Shown here: positions 46,910 through 55,884 of the stretch, piece by piece
How the letters are laid out: every line of letters begins with the position of its first letter
How positions within the stretch are numbered: the first letter of the stretch is position 1
DNA from: Rhodocyclales bacterium
GTDB taxonomy: Bacteria > Pseudomonadota > Gammaproteobacteria > Burkholderiales > Rhodocyclaceae
DNA: 64,000 bases
NCBI GenBank assembly: GCA_016214145.1
Contig: JACRPA010000006.1
Location: 477,428-541,427 of the forward strand
Reading direction: 5' to 3'
The notes under the pieces: generated by a model
The model's input: only the letters and a program-made list of their open reading frames with translations
Database searches by the model: none
What the model was told of the DNA's origin: nothing
Made by a program: the position numbers and the translations under genes

Positions 46910-47737
46910 TCAACCGGCGCGGCCGAGCACGATCTCCAAGACGAAGCGGCTGCCGACATAGGCGAAGAGCAGCGCAACAAACCCGGCCAGCGTCCAGCGT
47001 AATGCCTTTCGGCCGCGCCAGCCCCAGGCATGACGTCCGACCAGCAAGGCGGCGAATATCAGCCAGGAAATAATGGAGAAAAGCGTTTTGTGGTTGAAGG
47101 AGAGTGCCTTGCCGAATACCGTTTCGGAGAAGGCAAAGCCCGAGGCCAATGTCAGTGTGAGCAGGACGAACGCGATGGCGATGAGCCGGAACAGCAACGA
47201 CTCCATCGTCAGCAGGGGAGGCAGACTGGCGAGCGGCCGGGTTAATTCACCCCGATGTAGCCGCCGCTCGGCTACCGCCATGATGATGGCGTGGAGTGCA
47301 GCCAGGGTGAACAGACTGTAGGCCACCATGGCAATAAAAAAATGGAGGCGAAACATGGCCGAGGTGACATTGGCCAGCAGGTGCTGGCCGGGAAACAGGC
47401 CCGGCAGGAGCGTACATACGGCCGCCAAGGGAAGGACCAAGGGCTGCAGGCCTTCCAGTCGGGCGTGGAAGCTCTCTACCCAGTAGATCAGTACGGCGAG
47501 CCAGAGCATGAGCGAGAGCGCCGCGGAGAAGCCGAAGCGCATGATGCCGCCCCCGAACAATTCTCCATAAAGCACATTCCCGTGCAGCAGCAAGGCTACA
47601 GCGAGCGCAAGCCTTTCCCAGGGGTATATCCCTGGCAGCGCCTTGGCAGCGGCTTGACTCCAGCGCGTGCGCCAGAAATGAAAGCCAAGAAGGGCATACA
47701 GTGAAGCGGGGAGCAGATGCGGTAAAATTCCTTGCAT
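46910..47737 (-). CDS. CcsA/YpjD-like cytochrome c assembly-family membrane protein
   Basis: A 275-residue protein with about eight hydrophobic segments. The CcsA/CcmC-like core is at about 125-260, with MFRLHFFIAMVAYSLFTLAALHA and SFNHKTLFSIISWLIFAALLVGRHAWGWRGRKA, holding conserved His residues. It lacks a full WWD heme-handling motif, so it is closer to YpjD/HemX-like proteins than to a true cytochrome c synthase. It is divergent from ffh, as in many proteobacteria. Confidence 0.86.
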   Translation of the reverse strand: MQGILPHLLPASLYALLGFHFWRTRWSQAAAKALPGIYPWERLALAVALLLHGNVLYGELFGGGIMRFGFSAALSLMLWLAVLIYWVESFHARLEGLQPLVLPLAAVCTLLPGLFPGQHLLANVTSAMFRLHFFIAMVAYSLFTLAALHAIIMAVAERRLHRGELTRPLASLPPLLTMESLLFRLIAIAFVLLTLTLASGFAFSETVFGKALSFNHKTLFSIISWLIFAALLVGRHAWGWRGRKALRWTLAGFVALLFAYVGSRFVLEIVLGRAG

Positions 47738-47776
47738 CCTGCAAGTTTACATCCTTCCCGGAGCAATCGGAACATC

Positions 47777-49132
47777 ATGCTGGACAATCTAACGCAGCGC
47801 CTCTCCCGCGTCGTCAAGACGCTGCGCGGCCAGGCGCGCCTGACGGAAGACAACATCTCGGACGCATTGCGCGAAGTGAGGATGGCGCTGCTGGAGGCCG
47901 ATGTCGCGTTGCCGGTGGTCAGGGACCTGATTGTCCGCATCAAGGAAAAGGCAGTTGGCCAGGAAGTGATTGGCAGCCTCACGCCCGGCCAGGCCTTGGT
48001 GGGGGTCGTGCACCGCGAGTTGGCCGAACTGATGGGCGGCGCGCACAGCGGCCTCAATCTCGCCGTGCAGCCGCCGGCGGTTGTCCTCATGGCCGGCCTG
48101 CAGGGCGCTGGCAAGACGACGACGACCGGCAAGCTGGGCAAGCTCCTCAGGGAGCGCATGAAGAAGAAAGTGCTCGCGGTCAGTGCCGACGTATACCGGC
48201 CGGCGGCGATCCAGCAATTGAAGCTGGTTGCCGAGCAGGCTGGCATCGATTTCTTTCCTACTCACGCAAGTGACAGGCCGGCCGCCATTGCCGCCTCCGC
48301 ACTCGATTTTGCCAGGAAACACTACTACGACGTGGTGCTGTTCGACACCGCCGGCCGGCTCGCCATCGACGAGACCATGATGCGGGAGGTGGCGGAGCTG
48401 CACGCGGCGCTGCAACCCGTCGAAACCCTTTTCGTGGTGGATGCCATGCTGGGCCAGGATGCAGTGAATACCGCGCGCGCCTTCAATGAGGCCCTGCCTC
48501 TTACCGGGATCATTCTCACCAAGCTCGATGGCGACGCGCGCGGCGGTGCGGCGCTTTCCGTGCGCCATGTCACCGGCAAGCCGCTCAAGTTTGCCGGCGT
48601 CGGCGAAAAACTCTCTGGCCTTGAGGAATTCCACCCCGAGCGCATGGCCTCGCGCATCCTCGGCATGGGTGATGTGCTCGGCCTCATCGAAGAGGCGCAG
48701 CGTGGCGTCGATCAGGAAAAGGCGCAGGAATTCGCCCAGAAATTGAAGGCCGGCAAGGGCTTCGACCTGAATGACTTCAAGGAGCAGATCGGTCAGATGC
48801 GCAAGATGGGCGGCATGGCCGGTCTGCTCGACAAGCTGCCGGCCCAGTTCGCCCAGGCCGCGCAGCAGGCCGGATCGCAGGTCGAGGACAAGGCCGTCCG
48901 CCGCCTCGAAGGGATCATCAATTCCATGACGCCGCAGGAACGGGTCAAGCCGGAACTCATCAAGGCGTCGCGCAAGCGGCGGATTGCCACGGGCGCCGGC
49001 GTGCAGGTGCAGGAGGTCAACCGGCTGCTCAACCAGTTCGAGCAGACCCAGAAGATGATGAAGCAGTTCTCCAAGGGCGGGCTGCAAAAAATGATGCGCG
49101 GCATGAAGGGCATGCTGCCGGGAATGCGATGA
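47777..49132 (+). CDS. ffh: Signal recognition particle protein Ffh
   Basis: A 451-residue SRP GTPase that binds signal sequences and 4.5S RNA for co-translational targeting. The N domain comes first (LDNLTQRLSRVVKTLRG). G1 is GLQGAGKTTT near residue 108, then DTAGRL, and TKLDGDARGGAAL near 247. The Met-rich M domain is at about 325-451 (KMGGMAGLLDKLP, KQFSKGGLQKMMRGMKGM). ATG 47777 is the conserved start; upstream in-frame codons have no homologous residues. Confidence 0.97.
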   Translation: MLDNLTQRLSRVVKTLRGQARLTEDNISDALREVRMALLEADVALPVVRDLIVRIKEKAVGQEVIGSLTPGQALVGVVHRELAELMGGAHSGLNLAVQPPAVVLMAGLQGAGKTTTTGKLGKLLRERMKKKVLAVSADVYRPAAIQQLKLVAEQAGIDFFPTHASDRPAAIAASALDFARKHYYDVVLFDTAGRLAIDETMMREVAELHAALQPVETLFVVDAMLGQDAVNTARAFNEALPLTGIILTKLDGDARGGAALSVRHVTGKPLKFAGVGEKLSGLEEFHPERMASRILGMGDVLGLIEEAQRGVDQEKAQEFAQKLKAGKGFDLNDFKEQIGQMRKMGGMAGLLDKLPAQFAQAAQQAGSQVEDKAVRRLEGIINSMTPQERVKPELIKASRKRRIATGAGVQVQEVNRLLNQFEQTQKMMKQFSKGGLQKMMRGMKGMLPGMR

Positions 49133-49818
49133 CGAGGGGAGCCTGTTCAGTCAAGAAGGCCCTGTCCGATCACTTTGCGCAAGTTGGCAAGGCGCTTGGC
49201 CAGGGCAGCCGGCTTGAATTGCTGGAGGCGCTGGCACAGGGCGAACGCAGTGTCGATGCGCTGGCACAGGTTTGTGCCATGCCAATTTCGAACACCTCGC
49301 ACCATCTGCAGATATTGCGCGATGCCGGACTCCTGGCATCACGGAAAACAGGTCTGCAGGTTTTTTATCGCATCGCAGACGAGGAGGTATTGCGTGTGAT
49401 TGCGGGCATTCGTGGCATCGCCCAGCGACAACAGGCCGAAGTCGGCCGTATCGTGCGGGAACATTACGGTAGCCGCGACGAATTCCAGCCTGTACCTAGG
49501 GGGGAGCTGATCAGGCTCGTACGTAATGGCGAAGCGATCATCCTCGATGTTCGTCCGGAGGGGGAGTTCATTTCCGGACACATACCGGGTGCGGTCAACA
49601 TTCCTCTGGACCAACTGACGCTGCAACTGAAGAAATTACCCAAGAGCCTTGAGGTTGTCGCCTATTGTCGCGGCCCTTTTTGCTGGCTTTCCTTTGAGGC
49701 CGTGGAATTGCTGCGCAAGAAAGGATATCGCGCCAGACGTCTTGAGGAAGGCTATCCCGAGTGGAAAGCGAATCGCCTGCCTGTCGAGTCCGGAACTCTT
49801 GGCGTCACTGCTGTTTGA
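49129..49818 (+). CDS. ArsR-type regulator fused to a rhodanese domain
   Basis: A 229-residue two-domain protein. Residues 10-95 form an ArsR winged helix (RLELLEALAQGERSVDALAQ, SNTSHHLQILRDAGLL, RKTGLQVFYRI). Residues 125-225 form a rhodanese with LDVRPEGEFISGHIPGAVNIPLDQL and active-site loop YCRGPFCW, where the catalytic Cys is followed by a second Cys. It could read persulfides or reactive sulfur. It overlaps the ffh stop by ATGA. The same two domains occur as separate neighbouring genes at 5.5-6.3 kb. Confidence 0.9.
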   Translation: MTRGACSVKKALSDHFAQVGKALGQGSRLELLEALAQGERSVDALAQVCAMPISNTSHHLQILRDAGLLASRKTGLQVFYRIADEEVLRVIAGIRGIAQRQQAEVGRIVREHYGSRDEFQPVPRGELIRLVRNGEAIILDVRPEGEFISGHIPGAVNIPLDQLTLQLKKLPKSLEVVAYCRGPFCWLSFEAVELLRKKGYRARRLEEGYPEWKANRLPVESGTLGVTAV

Positions 49819-50413
49819 GGGCGATCTTCGGGGAGTAATGCCACTGCCTTTCCCAGGCGGCACGCACGGCATCCGGATATTCCGCACGGCCCAGGCTGCC
49901 GTTGTAGCGACCCAGCGCCCGGAACAGATCCCCCTTTTCGATATCCAGGTAGTGCTTGAGGATGGTGCAGCCATAGCGCAGATTCATACGCAGATGGAAT
50001 AGGTTGTCGCTTCTGCCGCCGATCAGCTTTACCCAGAAAGGCATGACTTGCATGTAGCCGCGGGCACCAGCCGACGAAACCGCATATTTCTTGAAGCCGC
50101 TTTCGACCTGGATCAATCCGAGCACCAGTTGCGGATCCAGTCCGGCACGCGTGGCCTCATAATGCATCGCGCGCAGGAACTCCAGACGGCTTTCCTGGTT
50201 GGGCATGCGCTTGGCAAGCCGCCCCGACATTTCTTCCAGCCAATTGACCGCTTCGATCGGGTTCCGAAAGGAGCTGCTTGGCGGTTTTCGATCCGACACC
50301 GCCGCATGCAGTGCCGCCTGGACGCTGGCGGCCAACGGTTCGTACTTCTGCGCCCCGGCGCAGGCGGCCCCGGCGACAAGAAGCAGGACGAAGAGGAAGA
50401 AACCTTGTCTCAC
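49805..50413 (-). CDS. Lytic transglycosylase (SLT domain)
   Basis: A 202-residue exported peptidoglycan lyase. The signal peptide is about 1-19, and the SLT domain (about 80-195) has the catalytic Glu in [32 protein letters not shown], then [13 protein letters not shown] and [17 protein letters not shown]. It cleaves glycan strands, leaving 1,6-anhydroMurNAc, the substrate later handled by AnmK. It overlaps proS by ATGA and is convergent with the fusion regulator. Confidence 0.9.
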   Translation of the reverse strand: MRQGFFLFVLLLVAGAACAGAQKYEPLAASVQAALHAAVSDRKPPSSSFRNPIEAVNWLEEMSGRLAKRMPNQESRLEFLRAMHYEATRAGLDPQLVLGLIQVESGFKKYAVSSAGARGYMQVMPFWVKLIGGRSDNLFHLRMNLRYGCTILKHYLDIEKGDLFRALGRYNGSLGRAEYPDAVRAAWERQWHYSPKIALKQQ

Positions 50414-52122
50414 GCGTTCAGGCGATCGCGCACGAAGGTGCTGATTTCGGGAAGGGGCACCTTGACTGCCGCGGCATCGCGTCGTTCCTGATACTCCACC
50501 GCACCTTCCTTGAGGCCGCGCTCGCCGATGGTGACGCGGTGCGGCACGCCGATCAGTTCCAGATCGGCGAACATGACGCCGGGACGCTCGTCCCGGTCAT
50601 CCAGCAGCACGTCGAGACCGGCAGCCTTTAGTTCAGCATATAGCGTGTTGGCGGCGTCCCGCACGGACTGACTTTTGCCGTAGCCGACAGGAGCGATGGC
50701 GACCTCGAAGGGAGCGACGGAGCGTGGGAAAATGATGCCGCGCTCGTCATGGTTCTGTTCTATTGCTGCGCCGACGATTCGCGTGACGCCGATGCCGTAG
50801 CAGCCCATCTCCATCACGCGCGGTTGTCCGGACTCATCGAGAAAAGTCGCCTTCATCGCTTCCGAGTACTTGGTGCGTAACTGGAAGATGTGCCCCACCT
50901 CGATGCCGCGGCAGATGGAAAGGAGGCCCTTGCCGTCCGGGCTGGGGTCGCCCGCGACGACGTTGCGTATATCGAACACATAGTCCGGTTCGCGCAGATC
51001 GCGCCCCCAATTCACCCCCACCAGATGGAAGCCCGCTTCGTTGGCGCCGCAGACGAAATCATTCATCTGCGCCACCGTGCGGTCGGCGATGACCGAAATG
51101 TCCTGTGCTATGCCCACCGGGCCGATATAGCCGGGCCTGCATCCCAGGTAGTGTTCTATTTCCTCGTCGCTGGCGAAGCGAAAGGGGTTGAGGAAGGGTA
51201 ACTTGCTCGCCTTGATTTCATTGAGGGTGTGATCACCACGAATGAGCAGCATGAAGAACTGCTCGTTGTGCATGACGGCAATGGCTTTGACGGTCTTGGT
51301 AACAGGGAGCTTGAGCAGTGCTGCCACGTCCTCACAGCGAACCTTGCCGGGCGTGGCAACCTTCTTAATCTGTTCGGTATGGCCGTTGCGAGGGGAGGCC
51401 GGTGCAAGGCCTTCTGCCAGTTCGACGTTGGCGGCATAATCCGAATCCGGACAAAAGGCGATGGCATCTTCGCCGGAATCCGCCAGGACATGGAACTCGT
51501 GCGAGCCAGTGCCGCCGATCGACCCGGTATCGGCTGCGACCGCGCGGAAACTCAAGCCAAGACGGGTGAAAATGCGCGTGTAGGTTTCGTGCATGTTCTG
51601 GTACTCGCGCTGCAAATCCTCGTAACTGGCGTGGAAGGAGTAGCCGTCTTTCATGAGAAATTCGCGGCCGCGCATGACGCCGAAGCGGGGTCGAATTTCG
51701 TCGCGGAATTTGGCCTGGATCTGATAGAGATGCAGCGGCAGTTGGCGGTAGCTCTTGATCTCGCGCCGTACGACATCGGTAATGACTTCCTCGTGCGTAG
51801 GTCCGATGACGAAGTCGCGCTGATGGCGATCTTTGAAACGCAGCAATTCGGGGCCGTACATCTCCCAGCGGCCGGTTTCCTGCCACAACTCCGCCGGCAC
51901 AACAGCGGGCATGAGCAACTCGAAAGCACCAGCGCGATTCATCTCCTCGCGAATGATGTTTTCCACTTTGCGCAGAATACGAAGGCCAAGCGGCATCCAG
52001 GTATAGATACCACCTGCCAGTCGTTTGATCAGGCCAGCGCGCAACATGAGTTTATGGCTGACAATCTCTGCGTCGGAAGGGGCTTCCTTGAGCGTGGCGA
52101 GGAAAAATTGCGTGGCGCGCAT
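50410..52122 (-). CDS. proS: Prolyl-tRNA synthetase, bacterial type
   Basis: A 570-residue class II synthetase. The N-terminus reads [19 protein letters not shown]. Motif 1 is around [18 protein letters not shown], motif 2 [25 protein letters not shown], and motif 3 [14 protein letters not shown] YbaK-like editing insertion (about 225-380) removes mischarged Ala. The anticodon-binding domain forms the end. It is divergent from rppH. Confidence 0.97.
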   Translation of the reverse strand: MRATQFFLATLKEAPSDAEIVSHKLMLRAGLIKRLAGGIYTWMPLGLRILRKVENIIREEMNRAGAFELLMPAVVPAELWQETGRWEMYGPELLRFKDRHQRDFVIGPTHEEVITDVVRREIKSYRQLPLHLYQIQAKFRDEIRPRFGVMRGREFLMKDGYSFHASYEDLQREYQNMHETYTRIFTRLGLSFRAVAADTGSIGGTGSHEFHVLADSGEDAIAFCPDSDYAANVELAEGLAPASPRNGHTEQIKKVATPGKVRCEDVAALLKLPVTKTVKAIAVMHNEQFFMLLIRGDHTLNEIKASKLPFLNPFRFASDEEIEHYLGCRPGYIGPVGIAQDISVIADRTVAQMNDFVCGANEAGFHLVGVNWGRDLREPDYVFDIRNVVAGDPSPDGKGLLSICRGIEVGHIFQLRTKYSEAMKATFLDESGQPRVMEMGCYGIGVTRIVGAAIEQNHDERGIIFPRSVAPFEVAIAPVGYGKSQSVRDAANTLYAELKAAGLDVLLDDRDERPGVMFADLELIGVPHRVTIGERGLKEGAVEYQERRDAAAVKVPLPEISTFVRDRLNA

Positions 52123-52254
52123 GGTCGTAGTATGGGTAAAAAGTGAAATATTACCGTAGTACGCCCAGCCTCATAGAAGTAAGTCCCAGTTGCTTTCAAT
52201 CCAAGGTGAATTGTGGAAAAATGAACCCAGTTTAATTTTTGATGGGTTGCAATC

Positions 52255-52782
52255 ATGCTCGACCGTGAAGGCTATCGCCCTAACGTCGGCATCATCCTGG
52301 TCAACGGCAAGAACGAGGTATTCTGGGGCAAGCGCATTCGAGAGCATTCCTGGCAGTTCCCGCAGGGCGGGATCAAGCACGGCGAGTCGCCCGAACAGGC
52401 GATGTACCGTGAGCTGCAAGAGGAAATCGGCCTGAAGCAGGAGCACGTCAGGATTCTCGGGCGCACGCGGGACTGGCTGCGTTATGAAGTGCCGAAACAG
52501 TGGATTCGGCGCGAATGGCGCAATACGTACCGTGGCCAGAAGCAGATCTGGTTCATGCTGCGTTTGACCGGGCGGGATACCGATGTCTCGTTGCGCGCCA
52601 GCGATCACCCGGAGTTCGACGCCTGGCGCTGGAGCGACTACTGGGTGCCGCTGGATGCGGTGATCGAATTCAAGCGCGGGGTGTACCAGCAGGCATTGAT
52701 TGAACTGTCCCGTTTCGTCTTCCGCCATCCTGCGGACCGGCAACCGAAGTGGGCTTTTCCTTCCGATTCGCTGCAATCCTGA
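52255..52782 (+). CDS. rppH: RNA pyrophosphohydrolase RppH
   Basis: A 175-residue Nudix enzyme that removes pyrophosphate from 5' ends of mRNA to trigger decay. The start [26 protein letters not shown] is diagnostic. The Nudix box [22 protein letters not shown] is near residues 38-59. The start ATG has no obvious ribosome site, only an AT-rich leader. It is divergent from proS, as in many betaproteobacteria. Confidence 0.95.
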   Translation: MLDREGYRPNVGIILVNGKNEVFWGKRIREHSWQFPQGGIKHGESPEQAMYRELQEEIGLKQEHVRILGRTRDWLRYEVPKQWIRREWRNTYRGQKQIWFMLRLTGRDTDVSLRASDHPEFDAWRWSDYWVPLDAVIEFKRGVYQQALIELSRFVFRHPADRQPKWAFPSDSLQS

Positions 52783-52862
52783 CTTGGCCTGGCGACCGAT
52801 TCAGGCAGCTAATGACGCAATCCGCAGGTTCCATTTTCACTCCTTCCTTTTTGTGTCGAAAA

Positions 52863-52896
52863 TGGATTGCAGCGTCCGCAGAGGCGCTGCAATCCA
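52863..52896. repeat. 12-bp perfect inverted repeat before the CBS-domain gene
   Basis: TGGATTGCAGCG (52863-52874) and CGCTGCAATCCA (52885-52896) surround a 10-base spacer, 37 bases before the CBS gene start. No T-run follows on the plus strand. The 11-mer CGCTGCAATCC also occurs at the very end of rppH (52769-52779), allowing an alternative pairing. It may be an operator, an attenuator arm or a weak terminator of rppH. Confidence 0.6.
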
Positions 52897-52932
52897 CGGT
52901 ATTTCGCCGCACGTCACGACAGGAGGAGAAGC

Positions 52933-53529
52933 ATGATCCGCGACCAATACAAGACTCTGCACCAGACCACCCTCGAGCAGTGCGCAAGCTATTATCAAGC
53001 TGAGTTGCAGCCCCTGCGCAACGTAAATCTCGATTCGCCTGCCCTGGACGTAATGACCGATCTTAAGCGGGTTCAGGCGGTTACCATTGGGCCGGATGCC
53101 GCGCTTACCGCGGTTAACCAGGCCATGCTGCGCAACACAGTCCGCTCGCTCCTTGTGTCCGACGAGAAACGCTGCATCCTCGGCATCATTACTTCGACTG
53201 ATACTTTGGGCGAAAAGCCGATGCAAATCGTGCGCGAACGCGGCATCCGTCACGAGGAGGTTCTGGTGCGAGACATCATGACCCCGCGTGATTTGCTGGA
53301 AGTGCTCTACTTGGATGACGTGCGTGCAGCAGAAGTCGGCCATGTAGTGGCGACACTCAAGTGGACCGGCCGACAGCATGCGCTGGTGGTCGAAGAAGAC
53401 ACCTCGGGCCGCCAGATGATCAGGGGAATTTTCTCCGCCTCCCAAATTGTCCGTCAGTTGGGCATGGCGATCAACGCCACCCAGATTGCCTCGACCTTTG
53501 CCGAGATCGAAGCAGCCATCGCTCACTGA
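52933..53529 (+). CDS. CBS-domain pair protein
   Basis: A 198-residue cytosolic protein with two CBS motifs (about 45-110, VMTDLKRVQAVTIGPDAALTAVNQAM; about 118-185, IMTPRDLLEVLYLDDV), probably binding an adenine nucleotide. No catalytic domain is attached. ATG 52933 follows the strong ribosome site AGGAGGAG. An earlier in-frame start would run through the inverted repeat and is unlikely. The partner is unknown. Confidence 0.86.
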   Translation: MIRDQYKTLHQTTLEQCASYYQAELQPLRNVNLDSPALDVMTDLKRVQAVTIGPDAALTAVNQAMLRNTVRSLLVSDEKRCILGIITSTDTLGEKPMQIVRERGIRHEEVLVRDIMTPRDLLEVLYLDDVRAAEVGHVVATLKWTGRQHALVVEEDTSGRQMIRGIFSASQIVRQLGMAINATQIASTFAEIEAAIAH

Positions 53530-53616
53530 GAGCGGCGCTTATCGCAGTGTATCATCCGTTTTCTGACAAGGGCGGGTAAAAATCTTGCCAGCCCATCGTA
53601 TGGAGCACATGCGGGC

Positions 53617-54144
53617 ATGCATGAAGGAAAGGCATTTTTGCTTGGCGCTGGTTTGCTGGTGCTTGCCGGACAGGCAGCAGGGCAGCAATTCTACGGGGAC
53701 AAGAAGTATGGCGAATTTTACGAAGAAGACAAGAAGTGGACTGAACTGGAAGCCAAGCTTCCCGACTACCCCAAGGAACAGAATCTGATCGAATTCAATG
53801 CGGGGGCTGCTACAAGCAATCGTTACTACGTTGATGGTTCGACGCTGAGCATTGGCGGGGACGGCGTGGTTCGTTACGTGGTTGTCGTCAGAACGCATGG
53901 CGGGGCCATCAATGTCAATTTTGAGGGCATCCGATGCGGCGCCAAGGAACGCAAGCTGTACGCTTTTGGACGCAGTGACAGCACCTGGGGGAAGTCACGT
54001 ACCCAGGAATGGCAGTCGATCCGACCGGGCAGCTATCAGGCCGTGTTATCCAAGGAGTACTTCTGCCCTGGAACTATAGTCATCAACAAGACGGAAGAAG
54101 GGGTGGATGCCCTCAGACGCGGCGGCCATCCTGAAAGCAGATGA
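53617..54144 (+). CDS. CNP1-like family exported protein
   Basis: A 175-residue protein with a signal peptide (about 1-22, ending QAAGQ). Its core resembles the CNP1-like family of betaproteobacteria (LPDYPKEQNLIEFNAGAATSNRYYVDG, GDGVVRYVVVVRTHGGAINVNFEGIRC, KEYFCPGTIV). Two Cys may form a disulfide. The molecular function is unknown. Confidence 0.84.
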   Translation: MHEGKAFLLGAGLLVLAGQAAGQQFYGDKKYGEFYEEDKKWTELEAKLPDYPKEQNLIEFNAGAATSNRYYVDGSTLSIGGDGVVRYVVVVRTHGGAINVNFEGIRCGAKERKLYAFGRSDSTWGKSRTQEWQSIRPGSYQAVLSKEYFCPGTIVINKTEEGVDALRRGGHPESR

Positions 54145-54289
54145 AGACTGAAAGGACTCTTGCGGTCGCCGATGCGTTTGCCGCTGTAGTTCTGAGCCAT
54201 GTTTATGACATGATCTCCCGAGCACGGCCGCAATCCGGCCTGCCGGAATTATTCCCGGCATATTCTTGTCGGAAACATGGGGTTTGGCA

Positions 54290-54910
54290 GTGATAGACGG
54301 GCTGATTATTGAATTCGACAAGGCACTGCGTGCAGTGTTCGCCTCAGGGCGCAGTGTCCGCCGCATGCCGGGAAGCGATTTGACTGAGGCTGGGCTATCC
54401 GAAAACGAGAAGTGGCATGTGGCCGCTTTGATGCGGGTAAATCATTGCGGCGAGATTTGCGCCCAGGCGCTTTATCAGGGGCAGGCCTTGGCATCGCAGC
54501 ATCCAGCAATTCGTATCGCTCTGCGCCAAGCCGCCCAAGAAGAGGGCGAGCATCTGGCGTGGACGGAGCGTCGTCTGGGTGAATTGGGGGGGCGGAAAAG
54601 CTTGCTGAATCCCCTTTGGTATGCGGGATCCCTGTCCGCAGGAATCATGGCAGGCAAACTGGGGGACGCTTGGAATCTGGGCTTTCTGGCTGAAACGGAA
54701 CGACAGGTTGAAGCGCACTTGAATGGCCATTTGCAGCGACTGCCGGAAAGTGATCTGAAATCACGGGCCGTCATTGAGCAAATGAAGATCGACGAAGTCG
54801 GTCATGCACATGCTGCGGAACAGTTGGGCGCCCGTGTGCTGCCTGATGCAATCAAGCTGGCCATGCGACTCGCGTCGGGTGTAATGACACGCACGACCTA
54901 CTGGATTTGA
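54290..54910 (+). CDS. coq7: Demethoxyubiquinone hydroxylase Coq7
   Basis: A 206-residue membrane-associated di-iron monooxygenase of ubiquinone synthesis. The ferritin-like fold shows the iron-binding Glu and His residues: [41 protein letters not shown] and [15 protein letters not shown] 54290 is preferred because homologs begin with [16 protein letters not shown] at 54266 would add eight residues. It points to aerobic growth with ubiquinone. Confidence 0.92.
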   Translation: MIDGLIIEFDKALRAVFASGRSVRRMPGSDLTEAGLSENEKWHVAALMRVNHCGEICAQALYQGQALASQHPAIRIALRQAAQEEGEHLAWTERRLGELGGRKSLLNPLWYAGSLSAGIMAGKLGDAWNLGFLAETERQVEAHLNGHLQRLPESDLKSRAVIEQMKIDEVGHAHAAEQLGARVLPDAIKLAMRLASGVMTRTTYWI

Positions 54911-55333
54911 TCACCTCTCGACAATTTCCCAGCCGTGGGTGATTTCCGCGCTTTTGCCCAGCATGATCGAGGCAGAGCAATATTTTTCTGCGGACAAACG
55001 GATGGCCCGCTCCACTGCATCCGCCTTCAGCCCCTTGCCATGCACCGTGAAGTGAAAATGAATTTTGGTGAATACCTTTGGATCCTTTTCCGCACGTTCG
55101 GCCTTTAAGTCGACTTCACATCCGGAGACTTCTTGGCGGCTTTTCTTGAGGATCAGCACCACATCATAGGCAGTACACCCACCCGTTCCTGCCAGAATTA
55201 GTTCCATCGGGCGGGGGGCTAGATTGTTGCCACCACCCTCCGGTGCCCCATCCATGACGGCAATGTGGCCGCTGCCGGTGCGGGCGACAAAGGCCATTCC
55301 GCTCATCCCCAACCATTGGACATTGCATTCCAT
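54911..55333 (-). CDS. OsmC-family peroxiredoxin-like protein
   Basis: A 140-residue OsmC/Ohr-fold protein. The two redox Cys are Cys53 (GGCTAYDV) and Cys119 (KYCSAS), with RPMELILAGTGG before the first. Sequence is nearer to the YhfA/OsmC-like subgroup than to Ohr. It may reduce organic peroxides. It is convergent with coq7, with stops adjacent. Confidence 0.9.
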   Translation of the reverse strand: MECNVQWLGMSGMAFVARTGSGHIAVMDGAPEGGGNNLAPRPMELILAGTGGCTAYDVVLILKKSRQEVSGCEVDLKAERAEKDPKVFTKIHFHFTVHGKGLKADAVERAIRLSAEKYCSASIMLGKSAEITHGWEIVER

Positions 55334-55439
55334 GACGTAACCCTTGTAAGTGACTTGGCGATTGCGCCGGGATTCTAACGGGAAACCCCGTCGGACAAAT
55401 GGAACTACTGCAAGGAATTACGTTTGTGCAATGCGGTAG

Positions 55440-55640
55440 TGATGTCATAAATACCCATCATTAATTAGGCATGCTGACTTCTTTAAAAAGTACATATTTA
55501 ATATGTAAATGTCTAGTATAAATAAATACAAGTCCACACATTTTGGAAAATAATGCACATATAAAGAAGACTGTGTGCGGTGCACAAAAAATTCTTGCAT
55601 TGCACAAATAGTTTTGCCATACTGTAATTGATTTGAACGT
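55440..55640. other. AT-rich intergenic segment with operator-like repeats
   Basis: This 200-bp segment is markedly AT-rich in a GC-rich genome. It contains the 17-bp palindrome TACATAT-TTA-ATATGTA (55491-55507) and a direct repeat TGCACAAA at 55581-55588 and 55601-55608, exactly 20 bp apart (two helical turns). The second copy overlaps the -35 of the promoter at 55600. No credible gene is present. It looks like a regulated control region for the small RNA downstream. The 106 bp between osmC and 55440 show nothing else. Confidence 0.5.
55600..55628 (+). promoter_or_regulatory. Promoter of the candidate small RNA
   Basis: TTGCAC (55600-55605) and TGTAAT (55623-55628) are spaced by exactly 17 bp. 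Transcription would start near 55635 and reach the terminator at 55750, giving about 115 nt. The TGCACAAA direct repeat brackets the -35, suggesting regulation. Confidence 0.5.
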
Positions 55641-55750
55641 GATGAATCTTCGACGTTCAGGGTTTTGTCCGACGTTCAGGGTTTTGTCTCCTCCACCCTC
55701 CTCCTTTGGTGTGGATTTTGCGCGATCCTCTCCGGATCGCGCTTTTTTTT
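55635..55750 (+). ncRNA. Candidate small RNA with anti-Shine-Dalgarno stretch
   Basis: An unannotated unit of about 115 nt between a 17-bp-spaced promoter and a strong terminator. It holds a tandem 19-bp repeat (CGACGTTCAGGGTTTTGTC at 55651-55669 and 55670-55688) followed by a pyrimidine-rich stretch with CTCCTCCACCCTCCTCC and CCTTT (55689-55707), complementary to Shine-Dalgarno sequences. No ORF with a ribosome site exists. The architecture (repeat, exposed anti-SD stretch, terminator hairpin) resembles the toxic small RNAs reported in Betaproteobacteria. Family membership is an inference. Confidence 0.55.
55720..55750 (+). terminator. Rho-independent terminator of the candidate small RNA
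   Basis: A perfect 9-bp stem, GCGCGATCC (55720-55728) and GGATCGCGC (55734-55742), with loop TCTCC, followed directly by eight T residues (55743-55750). It does not follow any protein gene on the plus strand, so it marks the end of an RNA gene. Confidence 0.9.
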
Positions 55751-55811
55751 GCGGACTTGGCATGAACCTGCTCCCCTGGTCGAGAGGTTCAGGCGGCGAA
55801 TCCCCACATGT

Positions 55812-55841
55812 TTGACATGCTCATTCAAACTGCAATACAAT
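55812..55841 (+). promoter_or_regulatory. Sigma70 promoter of rplM-rpsI
   Basis: Consensus TTGACA (55812-55817) and TACAAT (55836-55841) with 18-bp spacing, 43 bases before the rplM start. The leader ends in AGAGGAAAC as ribosome site. It is the strongest mRNA promoter seen in the window, as expected for ribosomal proteins. Confidence 0.85.
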
Positions 55842-55884
55842 TCCCGGCTTTCCGTGTTACGCAGTTAGCCGTAGAGGAAACACC

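Noticed and set aside
55461..55763. A 100-codon minus-strand open frame in the AT-rich region before rplM
   Set aside because: It runs antisense through the terminator, the promoter and the tandem repeat. Composition changes abruptly within it and no family is recognised.
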